Shown: piece by piece, positions 23,940 to 34,914 of the stretch
How the letters are laid out: each line of letters starts with the position of its first letter
Numbering within the stretch: position 1 is the stretch's first letter
Assembly: GCA_958510825.1 (NCBI GenBank)
Contig: OY294049.1
Span: forward strand, 22,396,945-22,460,944
Length of the DNA: 64,000 bases
Direction of reading: 5' to 3'
Origin: Brachypterus glaber
Lineage: Eukaryota > Arthropoda > Insecta > Coleoptera > Kateretidae
The notes under the pieces: generated by a model
Told to the model about the DNA's origin: nothing
Seen by the model: only the letters and a program-made list of their open reading frames with translations
Databases searched by the model: none
Program-made: the position numbers and the translations under genes

Positions 23940-24960
23940 TTTGGTGGTAGGGCGCAAAGTTTTGGTAAAAACCGTCAGGGACAAAGTTTTTTTTTAGGGT
24001 ATTTTTGGGGCGCCAATTTATTTTTGTAGCAGGGTAGTAGGGGCGTCAAGTTCTGCAGAAACCGTCAGAGACAAATCTTTTTTTTTTTTGAGGTATTTTT
24101 TTTTTTGGGCGTCAATTTATTTCTGTAGGGGAGCCAAAGTTTGTAGAAACCGTCAGGGACAAAGCTGTTTTTTTGAGGGATTTTTTTTGGGCGCCATATT
24201 ATTTTTGTAGGGAGCCAAGTTTGGCAGAAACCACCGTCAGGGACAAAGCTTTTTTTCTTGAGGGATTTTTTTGGGTGCCAATTTATTTTTTTAGCAGGGT
24301 AGTGGGGGCGTCAAGTTCTGCAGAAACCGTCAAGGACAAATCTTTTTTTTTTATGGATTTTTTTTGCGTCAATTTATTTCTTTAGGGGAGCCAAAGTTTG
24401 CAAATCTTTTTTTTTATGGATTTTTTTTTGCGTCAATTTATTTCTGTAGGGGAGCCAAAGTTTTCAGAAACCGTCAGGGACAAAGCTGTTTTTTTGAGGG
24501 ATTTTTTTTTTTGGGCTCCAATTTATTTTTGTAGGGCGCCAAGTTTGACAGAAGGGATTTTTTTTTTTGGGCGCCAATTTATTTTTGTAGGGCGCCAAGT
24601 TTGGCAGAAACCACCGTCAGGGACAAAGCTTTTTTTCTTGAGGGATTTTTTTGGGCGACAATTTATTTTTTTAGTAGCAGGGTAGTGGGGGCGTCAAGTT
24701 CTGCAGAAACCGTCAAGGACAAATCTTTTTTTTTATGGATTTTTTTTTGCGTTAATTTATTTCTGTAGGGGAGCCAAAGTTTGCAGAAACCGTCAGGGAC
24801 AAAGCTGTTTTTTGAGGTATTTTTTTTTTTGGGCGCCAATTTATTTTTCTAAGGGGCGCCAAGTTTTGCAGAAACCGTCAGGGGAAAAGCTTTTTTCTTG
24901 AGGGTATTTCTTGGGCGCCAATTTTCTTTTGTTGGGGGCGGCAAGTTTTTTTGTTTTTAT
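23940..24960. repeat. Imperfect tandem array, T-rich minisatellite
   Basis: Around eight degenerate units repeat GGGCGCCAATTTATTTTTGT, then a GCCAAGTTTGGCAG-like block and AAACCGTCAGGGACAAAGC, then a long T run. Unit length varies from roughly 75 to 130 bp because of T-run length and internal deletions. Frames across it are rich in F and V and are artefacts. Confidence 0.8.
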
Positions 24961-26460
24961 AGAGACCATCAGGAAGAAATTTTTTTTGAGGGTAAGGACC
25001 TTTTTTTTAGTCATCAAAATTTTTTTGCAGTTGGGAAATTTCTCAATCAGAAATTGGGAAATTTTTGCTCTATTGATCTACTGCGAAGGGTATACATATA
25101 AAGTTTGGAGCATTACATATATTTACGGCTTGTTTAAAATAACAAGAATAACTAACTAAACATTTTCCAATATGTCACTGAATGTAGAGTTAAAATTCGG
25201 TTGACAAACGGGATACACACCCTGATATATTTGTTTGTGATAAACATAAACGCACAATATTTCAGTAAAAGCCACACATCGAAATTAGACAAATAGATAT
25301 TTTTCAAATAAATCATGAAATATTTGTACAAAATTACCAAAACGATAATAATATTTCTTTAACCCCTTCCGCTCCAGCCGTGAAGATTTATAAATACCGA
25401 GTGTTGTTTTTTCTGAATGTTTGCAATATTTTCGGTATAGTTGCTTTCACATTTATAGTAAAATGTTTACATTTATAACAGATTAATTTGAGAAAGGGAC
25501 CTAATTTGATTATATTAAATACGTATTAATCTTATATAGCTCGATGCACAGAACACAAATAAAACAAATTAAAGCCGGTCCAGTAAATATTTATTGCTAC
25601 AAATGACTTTTTTGTGGCTAAATCTTTTGTAAAATATGGTTGGATAGGGTCGAACGTTAACTGGCTAGAATCAGTCCACGTGGACTGGATTAAAATACAT
25701 TAGTTTAAATGAGTCTAAAATTATTCCACTTCCTGATTGGACGAACAGTTTCACACTAGCCATATTATATATAAAAATAATCGCTGTTAAACAAATATCT
25801 TATAACTCTGACAGCAACTATAATTATTTTGGTTATTATGTGTAAATGCTATAAATTTAGTGGATATTAAAAAACACCGTATTTATAACTACGGTAGTTG
25901 TTTATCGTGTAAACGTAGTTCTTATTAAATAATTTTTTTACTACCGTAGGTGAAATATAAATGAAGTACTAATACATGAGGTTTATTTTTTACCCAACTT
26001 GTGTGTTCAGTGTGTATTTATTTTTTTGGTCTCATCTAGGACCCAAACTACTTGACCTAATTTAATCAAGTTGCCGTCATACTGATTGAAAATCAAAGCG
26101 CTTTTCTTCATCGTGGTAGGCTAGTTTCTTATTTGCTTTAATTTAAATATAGTTAATATATAAAAATTAATACTAAAAAGTTTAAAATTAATTAATTTAA
26201 AAATTTATGGGTAATAACTTACTTTAATAGGTAAAATTAACGCAAGTATATTGGGTAATTATTTAATATACTTGTGTACTTAGAGTTTAATTATATACAA
26301 AGTAAAGTATTTTGAACTAAACAAAACTAATTATATTTGTTTTAATAACTCTCTCTACCAGAAATCTACTTCCGCGTATTTAATACGTAAGCACCTGTTT
26401 GTATTAAGCGTAGGTTTATGTCATTTAACTATGTTTTATAAAATAAGACTTTTCTAATAT
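24961..26460. other. AT-rich stretch, one MITE-like end
   Basis: AACCCCTTCCGCTCCAGCCG at 25361 matches an arm of the hairpin at 42962-43120. Nothing else could be supported. Confidence 0.4.
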
Positions 26461-28336
26461 AAGGTGGTTGCAGGTATTATGCCATGTATTTATTATGGCC
26501 AATTTGTCATATTTCAAAAAGGAAGAATGAAAAAATTTTGATCACAGTATTTTAAGTTAGTGTTTCTAGCAAGATTCTTAGGGCAAGCGCAGATCGCGCA
26601 CATTTGATTACGGTAAGTACTCTTAATTTTATTTATATTTTATTATAGTAAAACGTCCTATTTAAAAGTTGGTCTATATAGAATTTCAGTCAGTAAACGT
26701 AACTTTAACAAAAATTTAGGAAATCTTCTACATTACAATGTAGAGTAATATGGCCAGTTTGTGTGTATAGTAATATGGCCATGGCAATAAGCATGCTTCC
26801 TGCAGGAAGCTATGAGGCTCGGTGATAGATGTTACTTTTATTTACATAAATATTGTGTTAGACTTACATAAAATTACAAAGGACCATTTTTTTCAGATTG
26901 TGAATAATTAAAAAAAAATAGCTAGTATAAAATATTTATCAAGTATGTTTTACTTTACCTAAGCCAGTAGTTGGTTTTTTTTTATATTTTATGAAGTGTA
27001 TAGTTTTTATTTAACTTTTCAATATTTTTTTATTTTATATAATAAAAGGCAATAAAAAAAGCATGTATAAATACTTAAATTGATAATATTTAGAAAAATA
27101 TCCGTGTTGGTAATATGGCCAATTGATACAAATGGCCTATAATTTTTTATTTTCTAAAACTTTTTTCATGTTTTTCTTTAATAACTTAAGCATAAATAAG
27201 TAATCTGGGCTCTATAAGTATTATTTTGTTTTGAAGTTATCTCCTTTAATTTTTAGCAGCAGTTATACGTTAGCATGGGCATAATACCTGCACTTACCTT
27301 AGTATATTTTAAACTTTATTAAAGGCGAGTTTCTGTACCTTTCTGTTTTACCTAAATCATAAATTAAAAAAAATGTTTAGGTGTTTTGAGCTTAAGAAAG
27401 CAGAAATATTATAAGACAAATTGACTTATTGTAACAACTTACTGTGGTTCGTTATGAAAGATACCTACAGGGGAATAATATGGCTATAATGGTTTTATAT
27501 AATGGCTTTTGATTACGGTAAGTACTCTTAATTTTATTTATATTTTATTATATTAAGACGTCCTATTTAAAAGTTGGTCTATATAGAATTTCAGTCAGTA
27601 AACGTAACTTTAACAAAAATTTAGGAAATCTTCTACATTACAATGTAGAGTACTATGGCCAGTTTGTGTGTATAGTAATATGGCCATGGCAATAAGCATG
27701 CTTCCTGCAGGAAGCTATGAGGCTCGGTGATAGATGTTACTTTTATTTCCATAAATATTGTGTTAGACTAACATAAAATTACAAAGGACCATTTTTATTC
27801 AGATTGTGAATAATTTAAAAAAATAGCTAGTATAAAATATTTATCAAGTATGTTTTACTTTACCTAAAGCCATTAGTTGTTTTTTTTTATATTTTATGAA
27901 GTGTATAGTTTTTATTTAACTTAAAATATCCGTGTTGGTAATATGGCCAATTGATACAAATGGCCTATAATTTTTTATTTTTTAAAACTTTTTTCATGTT
28001 TTTCTTTAATAACTTAAGCATAAATAAGTAATCTGGTCTCTATAAGTATTATTTTGTTTTGAAGTTATCTCCTTTAATTTTTAGCAGCAGTTATACGTTA
28101 GCATGGGCATAATACCTGCACTTACCTTAGTATATTTTAAACTTTATTAAAGGCGAGTTTCTGTACCTTTCTGTTTTACCTAAATCATAAATTAAAAAAA
28201 AATGTTTAGGTGTTTTGAGCTTAAGAAAGCAGAAATATTATAAGACAAATTGACTTATTGTAACAACTTACTGTGGTTCGTTATGAAAGATGCCTACAGG
28301 GGAATAATATGGCTATAATGGTTTTATATAATGGCT
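26461..28336. repeat. Element with GCAGGTATTATGCC ends and a 0.9-kb tandem duplication
   Basis: The left end AAGGTGGTTGCAGGTATTAT is matched on the other strand by AAGGTAAGTGCAGGTATTAT near 27283-27302 and again near 28112-28131. The block from GATTACGGTAAGTACTC (26608) to TATATAATGGCTT (27507) is repeated from 27510 to 28336. The second unit lacks about 73 bp. ATGGCCA occurs seven times inside, usually as TAATATGGCCA, which looks like subterminal transposase-binding repeats. No transposase frame. Confidence 0.7.
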
Positions 28337-28340
28337 TCCT

Positions 28341-28442
28341 TCATTCCTGTGATACCGCTTCTGACGGCCACTGCAGAATTCCTTCGTTGAAGTTTTCAAA
28401 ATTCCCCGGTATGTATTGTCTTAACTTTTGTAGGTCGTTCAT
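28341..28442 (-). CDS. Possible coding fragment, 33 codons, unknown
   Basis: On the minus strand an ATG opens a frame starting MNDLQKLRQYIPGNFENFNE and ending LQWPSEAVSQE before TGA. The frame is open for a further 13 codons upstream (about to 28481). Composition is mixed and hydrophilic, unlike the F/K/N-rich frames of this AT-rich DNA, and GC content rises here. It starts directly beside the tandem duplication. No family is recognised and no splice sites are certain. It may be a terminal exon, a fragment of a captured gene or retroelement, or chance. Confidence 0.3.
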   Translation of the reverse strand: MNDLQKLRQYIPGNFENFNEGILQWPSEAVSQE

Positions 28443-28482
28443 TTGTAAGACATTGAGATAAGACCTTTTCGATATTTATTTC

Positions 28483-29296
28483 AGAAAGTCACCTGTATTT
28501 CACCACTATCACAGATATGAGCCGTTCTCATAGAATATCAGTCTACATGAGAACATAAAAAAAGAACGAAAAACTGCATTTTTAAAAAACCCCGCAAAGA
28601 CCCTTTTTCGAAATTTGCAATTCAATTATAGGTCGTATAATTAAACAGATTTTATTTCCAAATCAGCCTGTATCTGCATATTTAATCATTTATCCTTTTT
28701 AATAAAAGGTCAGTGTACTAAGTAACTGATTAACAACGTGTTGATTCCAGAAATCATTTATAATAGATTTCCTGTTTATTTATTCATACGAACGAGGATG
28801 AAAATTTACCACGTCCGGACGCGTCCTGAAAATAAATTACGAATACTAAATTAATCTTATTAAGGATTCTTATAATTTTATAAGTCCACTATGTACTGGG
28901 TGATCTAGAGCTAACGCATTCAGAAATTATAAGACAAAGGATACTGGAAAGGCGAGTTTATTTAGAAATTATAAATATCCTTTTTTTCGCATCAAAACAT
29001 CATGGAAAGATAAGGTAAGTTTGTTTACAAATTATAAATATGAAATACTGTGTAGAGCAAAGTGTTTTTAGGTTTACAGTGACATAACTTCTCAGTTTAT
29101 GAGAAACTAATTATTTTGTGAGTATACAACATTATATTGAAATTTCCGTACTTGGGGGACCCTCAATGGTGGTTAACGGTTGTCTGTTACGTATACAGGT
29201 GTTTCAACCTCGTTAGTTATTAAGGGCCAAAAGATCTAGAGAACGTTAAGTGAACCCAAAAAATCATCAGATAGGCCTAAAATTGTTTTACCTATT
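28483..29296. other. No feature recognised
   Basis: AT-rich sequence between the tandem duplication and the minus-strand SINE. Nothing could be supported. Confidence 0.35.
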
Positions 29297-29510
29297 TTCA
29301 TTGTTGTTTGTTTGTTTTATACTGTTTAACGTCGTTTTTCACTGCTACGGCCTACTTGACGGTACCGCCATCTTTACGTGCCCTCCGAAGCACGGTCCTC
29401 AACAGAACTCGCATCCACCCTGAAATGTGTTTACAGTTTCACCTGCAACCCACATTACAGTTAGTTATCGTAGTTCCATCTACCGACTATTGACACCCAT
29501 GCTCTATGTG
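29297..29510 (-). mobile_element. SINE on the minus strand
   Basis: On the minus strand the core GTGCTTCGGAGGGCACGTAA matches the SINE at 19505-19757. It ends in CGACGTTAAACAGTATAAAA and then CAAACAAACAAC, a typical SINE tail. The 5' side holds GTGGGTTGCAGGTGAAACTG. No intact tRNA-like head was seen, so the copy is probably 5'-truncated. Confidence 0.65.
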
Positions 29511-29829
29511 GGGCTCGAAATTTCGGAAAGCCTTGTATTCGTGCAAAAATTTTCAAATTTTTTTTTTGCGTTTTTTGACGTTTTATGTCGATATAAATCA
29601 ATTTCAAGCAAAAAAAAAATTGTCGGTCGATCGGTCGATCGGTCTGTCCAGGAAATCTTGTAAGTACGATAACTTAAGAAAGCTTTAATCTAGAGACTTG
29701 AATTTTGGCATACAGGTATGTTACCAAAACTTCTCACTCGGGATTGTTTTTGGTGAACATTGGCGTGCGGCAAGGGGGGCAAAATACATTTTTTTTAGAA
29801 AAAATTTAAAATTGCTATATAGAGGTTTT

Positions 29830-30169
29830 AAAGGTTGCTGAAATTGAATCTGATAATAAAATTTCTCTAACTCCACCCCGAGGGGGTGAGGGGGTAAATA
29901 TTTTGAAATGTTTTCCAAATTTTCGTGAAAATTTGTAGATAGGGGTTGATAAAAATGAATCTTGAAATATATTTTTTGAAACCCATCCCCTTAGGGGTGG
30001 GGGGTGATTTTTGTAAAAATTGGTATATTGACGTTTTTGAGGTTGCTGGAAGTGAATCTGATAATAAAAATGGTCTAACTCTACCCCTACCCCCAGGGGG
30101 TGGGGGGTGATTTTGTGAAAGTTGGTATATAGGGGTTTTCAAGGTTGCTAAAACTAAATATGATAATAA
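29830..30169. repeat. GGGGTGA minisatellite-like repeats
   Basis: About three degenerate units of roughly 110 bp carry TGAATCTGATAATAAAA, a CCACCCC or CTACCCC / GGGGTGAGGGG block, and GTGAAAATTGGTATA. The same motif set forms the interior of the MITE at 30172-38072 and of the region 46705-47026. Confidence 0.7.
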
Positions 30170-30366
30170 TACACTGCTCAATAAAAGAGCTTTTCCATTT
30201 TTCACCTCCGCGCGTGAAATTGATTTTTATTATCACATTTTTTTTTCCTAATTTCACCCCTGTGAGTAGTTTTCGTGAAAACTGGAGTATTGGGGTTTTT
30301 GAGGTTGCTGAAAGTGAATCTGATAATAAACATATTCTAAATCTACCCCCTGAGGGGTGAGGGGTA

Positions 30367-31521
30367 TGTTATGATCCGAATATTTTATATATTGTTAAAA
30401 TTTAAAAATAATATTTCTTTAATATTGCGCTATGATACAATCTGGCTTCACGAGATTCGGCTTCGGAAGAGTTCGGTGTGTCCTACATTTGATCGGACTC
30501 CTCCTCGGTAATTCTTGTCGGTATAACTTAAAAGTTGTCTAGTAGTCCAAATTGTTTATACAAATTTAATTTATGGTTAAAATGATCGTTTCAGATGTCA
30601 GAAATAGCAGTTAGTTTGCAAATTGATGAGACTGAAACTCTTTTGTCGGGGTAATTAAATATGCGCGGTATCTTTGTAGATATTTTGCGCAAATAGCATT
30701 GTCAAATAAATTTAACTAGTGACCTTCTTATTAGCTATATAAACTCATGAAAAGATTCATTTTTATCCAGTTTTAGTTAGACTGCCTCCACGCCAGTTTC
30801 AAAAGTGAAAATGTAGTTTCTGTGAGAATTAATTTTGAGATTTATTCTTGAATTAAAAATAGTTTTTAAACTTAGAAAAATTTTGAGACTCGTTTATCAG
30901 ACATAAAAATAATTTTGGACATTTATAAATATTGATAGTATGAACACTGATAGAAATTTTGACGAATATTAATTAACTTTGAAAAATATTTTGAAAAATA
31001 ATTTAAATGACTTATACGAACCAGTTTTAATATACACTAAGAAAAATGTGGACAATAAATTGGGATTTGAAAATGATTGCGAATAGTTGGGATTTCAAAC
31101 ATAGAATGTTTTAAGTTAGAAGTATTTAATGGAAAACTAATATTTAATGGAAATTAGAATTTAAGGGCTTTGCATAGAAATAGGACTTAGAAGTAAGAAT
31201 TGATCTTTCACGTTCTTGAAGAATTTATTCACATTTATTTAATATATTATTCTTAAGTTAAGAAGAAATCGTTTTATCTGTTTCCAAAGCGCCGTCTCCT
31301 AGAATACCCGCTCCCGAATAAAGTGATAAGTGGTTAAGTATATTCTCCGCTCGGGTATACTTTAAATATGGTAGAAGATTGTATGGCCAACCTAACTGAG
31401 TAAGTTATAATAAAAGCTATAATTAACCGCTCGGCTATAACCACATCACTAAATTAGTGAAGAATTCGACATCACTACATTAGTAGAAAAATATTTAATA
31501 GTAAAAAACGACTTCACTACA
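30367..31521 (+). repeat. 5' LTR
   Basis: It begins TGTTATGATCCGAATATTTT and ends ACTTCACTACA. It contains a TATA box (TATATAAA) at 30736-30743 with an initiator-like CCAGTTTTAG about 32 bp downstream, and AATAAA at 31317-31322. Differences from the 3' LTR are scattered single bases (for example GGAAGAGTT against GGAAAAGTT). Confidence 0.93.
30736..30743 (+). promoter_or_regulatory. TATA box of the 5' LTR
   Basis: TATATAAA lies 32 bp before CCAGTTTTAG, an initiator-like site. The same box is kept in the 3' LTR (37066-37073) and in the solo LTR (49672-49679), which argues that it is functional. Confidence 0.6.
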
Positions 31522-31541
31522 TTGGTGCTCATGTGATACGG
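31522..31541 (+). promoter_or_regulatory. Putative primer binding site
   Basis: TTGGTGCTCATGTGATACGG follows the 5' LTR at once and starts with the TGG that pairs with a tRNA CCA end. The matching host tRNA was not identified. Confidence 0.55.
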
Positions 31542-33783
31542 GACTTCAAAATCGATTTTAAAGCAGAAATTTTTGTGCAGAAGTAATTAAAAAAAAAGTC
31601 GAAAAGAAACGAAATTTGGACAAAAGAGTCTGTAAGATAAATGATTTTTTTTTATGAAAAACGAATTTTAAAAATCGGTTTTGATTTGAGATTGGATTAT
31701 TTTTGCTTAAAATCAAAAATATGCTAAGGGAAACAGTAACTTCAGAAACTTAAGTAATGTCGGAAAAGGCAGCAGATTTTTGGAAAAGACGATCAACATC
31801 AAAAATTGGCCGCATGAAGATGGAAGAAGAGTGATGTTTTGCAATAAATTGCAGAATTTTATGGGCTATAGGAAAATGTCAGTTGAAGGGAAGATTGTAT
31901 TTTTTTTGTTTTTCAAAAATGTTCGTATGTTTTTTCCCGAGTTATTCGTTGTAGATTTGTAAAGTATGAAATCGTATTTAAAATTTTTGGAAATTATGAG
32001 TGTTTTTTGTGAGTTTTTGGCTTTTTAATTTTAATTTTATTACAATGGTAGAATTTTTTGTCTTTAAAATAAAGTATAAAAATACGATTTGATACTTGGG
32101 AAATATTTTTTTCAATAGTATTTTTTCTTTGTCAGGTTAGGTTTAGAGTATTTGATAATTTTAATTTGAACTGGACGGAAAGAAAATATATATTTAGTTT
32201 TATTCATTAGCGTGTACCTTATTTTATTTAATGGAATAATTTTCCAGGATTTTTTTATTTTTTCGATATTTTTTTTTTAGCGTACTTAAAGAAAAACGTA
32301 ATTATTTTTTTTTAGGTTTGTATTTTATTAATTTTTTTTTAAAAATGATATTTTTATTAAAGCGTACAATAATTATAATTATTCTCAGAATTTTTTTTTT
32401 ACTTTTTGGAACTTATAGTACGATTTTTATTTTCATTAAATAGTACAGAATTACTTTTTAAGTAATATTTAAAAAAAAAAAGAAATATTTTTTTTTATTT
32501 TATTATTTTTTTTGGGAAATTTAAATTTGATTTTTATTAACGTGTACCTACAGTGTAATTTTTTCTAAGGGTTATAATTCATAAATTTTTTTTTTGGGAA
32601 ATTAAATTTTGTAAAAAGTTAATTTTATAGAAATGTATATATTTTATTAAAGTGTACCTACATATAATTTTTTTTTAACCGTTATCATTTATTATTAGTT
32701 TTTCAAACTGGAATTTGATTGTTATTTTAATGGAAACAGAAATATTTAATTTTTTTTATTATAATTCAGTGTGAAAATTTAAACAAAATGTTTAAAAATT
32801 ACCAAAAAAATATCGAGGTTTTATATGTAAGGAATGTCTACTTGGATTTAGTTTAAATATCTTGAAAAATGTTTAGTTGATTTCTGATTTTTTGTTATTA
32901 TAAAAAAAAAAATTAAGAACTACTTTATTATAATTTTTTAATGTTGCTTTCAGTGTATAGGAAATACGTAAGTCTCTCTTCACCCACAGGTGCACGCTGG
33001 GTCTTTGAAAGTGTTTATGTAATAAAAATTAATAGTGTTTACGATTTGAAAATTTAATGGTTTATTTTGTGACTTCGTTTTTTTTTATCTTAGTATATTT
33101 ATAAAACAATTTTATCTATCTTATGGGAGATATGAATAATCAGTTTATAAAAAAAAGTATTTATTCGTATGGGATTAGCTACCCCAAACGTGATGAGTAT
33201 TTTTTGTTATTTTCTCAGAATTTTTTTTTCTTTCGAAATAATATTTTATTTTTTTTTAATTGCAGCTTATAAATTTTTAAAAAATAATTTTAAGTCAAAG
33301 CGAATTTGTTTAGTATAGTCCAAACCTGCAGTTTTATGGAAAAATACCGTTTGTTCAGTACTGGCCAAACTGAACGTAACTATATTTTTCTCCGTGTATT
33401 TAATTATTTTATTTTTTTTTATGGAATTTGCAGTTTTATCGTTGGTTAATATGACTTTATTTTGTTTAGGCAAGATATTTATTGCACAAAGAGATAGATA
33501 GTCACATATTGTCACATATGTTGCTTTCCCATTTAAATGTTTGTAAAAATAGGGAAAGCCAGTTTTTTTTGATGAAAATTATAACAAAGATAGTTTTCTG
33601 TAAAGAAAGGTTAAAAACAAGTTGCATTGATTTAAAAATGTATGTAACAGTTTTTTGTTGTAAAAAAAAACTAAGGTTGAAGGTTATTAAAGGTTTTAAA
33701 GGTCCAGTTCAAAAATAAATTAAGGCAGCAAGTTATATATTATTAAATTTATTATAATATTTCTTGTTCTTTTTTATATAAAA
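31542..33783 (+). other. 5' interior of the LTR element, non-coding
   Basis: No gag or pol frame is present. A 25-codon frame beginning MSEKAADFWKRRSTSKIGRM starts at 31757 and could be the remains of a gag start, but there is no family match to offer. The rest is T-rich. A splice-like arrangement (TTGCTTTCAG, 14 bases, then GTAAGT) stands at 32944-32973. Confidence 0.5.
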
Positions 33784-34914
33784 TAATGAAAAAATCTTGC
33801 TATTAAAACAAGTCAATGGCTCTTTTTTAATTGACTGGTATCAAAAACCGTTTTGTTCAAATAGATATATACATTTTAATTCTTTTCAAAATAAAATTTA
33901 TAAAATAAATACTATTAAAAATTTAAAAAATAGAGTTCTGAAATTAAGCGATCCTCAATTTCACAATAAAAATTTAAATAAAATTAAAAATATACTTATA
34001 AATAATAATTATCCAGAAAGCTTGTTAAATTCCATTCTTTTTAATAATAATATCACTAATAACAATAATAATAATCAAAATCAGGTAAACTTAAGATATT
34101 TTGTTATACCTTTTGTTCCACAGTTAAGTGTAAACATAATTAATATTTAAAAAAAAGAAAATTATAAAATAACGAGTTACAATAGTTTTAATACTAATCT
34201 ATTGTATGACAAATTAAAAGACAAAACACCACATTTTTTAAAATCAAATTTAATTTATAAAATTAACTGTAAAAACTGTAATAATATATATATTGGGCAA
34301 ACAAGTAATTGGCTTAAAACAAGATTGTCGCAGCATAAGTCCAGTTGTAATAATATTGTTTATAATAAAACTGCCTTAAGCAACCACCATTTTAATTTAG
34401 GACATTTTTTTGATTTTGAAAATGTAGAAATTTTGGATAGGGAAAAAAATAGATTTAAAAGGAATTTTTTGGAAATGATAAATATAAAAATTAATAATAA
34501 TACGGTAAATTATAGGACAGACACTCAATATCTCAGTAAAATATACTTAAATATTATTAAATAATGAATTTTGTATATTTTTTTTTTTTTTTTATTTTTT
34601 TTTTTTTTTTTTTGTCAATTTGTTTTTTACTTATTCACATATCTTAATTTTTTACTTATTTACATATCTTAACTAAACACTTATACACTTATACATCTAT
34701 ACACCTTTACACCTTTACCTATTTTAATTAATTTTCATCTATCAGTTTTTTGACAATTAGATTTTAAATTTGTATAATTTTTTATTTCTATTTTTAATTT
34801 TTACCCTGAAGAAGAAGGGACATATTACCTTCGAAACGTTGGAACTATTCATATATATTTATTTTATTTATTAAAGTGTTCTTAATAGCAAGATTTTTTC
34901 ATTATTAAATTTAT
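33784..34914 (+). mobile_element. Penelope-like retroelement, 5'-truncated, with inverted ends
   Basis: The segment encodes the end of a reverse transcriptase and a GIY-YIG endonuclease (see 33797-34564). It closes with a non-coding 3' part containing CCTGAAGAAGAAGGGACATA and CTTCGAAACGTTGG, a block I associate with Penelope-like 3' ends. The left boundary AATGAAAAAATCTTGCTATT is the exact complement of the right boundary AATAGCAAGATTTTTTCATT. ATTATTAAATTTATT lies just left (about 33741) and just right (about 34903), consistent with a 15-bp target duplication. Truncated Penelope copies with an inverted tail piece are known. Confidence 0.8.
33797..34564 (+). pseudogene. Penelope-like RT tail and GIY-YIG endonuclease, one nonsense codon
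   Basis: The reading frame is continuous from 33797 to 34564 except for one TAA at 34148-34150. The upstream part (about 117 codons) has FLIDWYQKPFCSNRYIHFNS and KLSDPQFHNKNLNKI, matching the thumb end of Penelope-like reverse transcriptases. The downstream part (120 codons from 34202) has LIYKINCKNCNNIYIGQTSN and then KTRLSQHK: the GIY-YIG endonuclease fold with its conserved Arg, preceded by the paired cysteines found in these elements. Such enzymes nick the target DNA that primes reverse transcription. Fingers and palm of the RT, including the catalytic Asp motif, are missing through 5' truncation, so the copy is dead. It is inserted in the same orientation as the LTR element. Confidence 0.88.

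Noticed and set aside
24173..25159. Several F/V-rich plus-strand frames
   Set aside because: They come from the T-rich tandem array.
33267..33515. 82-codon minus-strand frame in the LTR interior
   Set aside because: K/N/I-rich low-complexity composition and no homology that I recognise.
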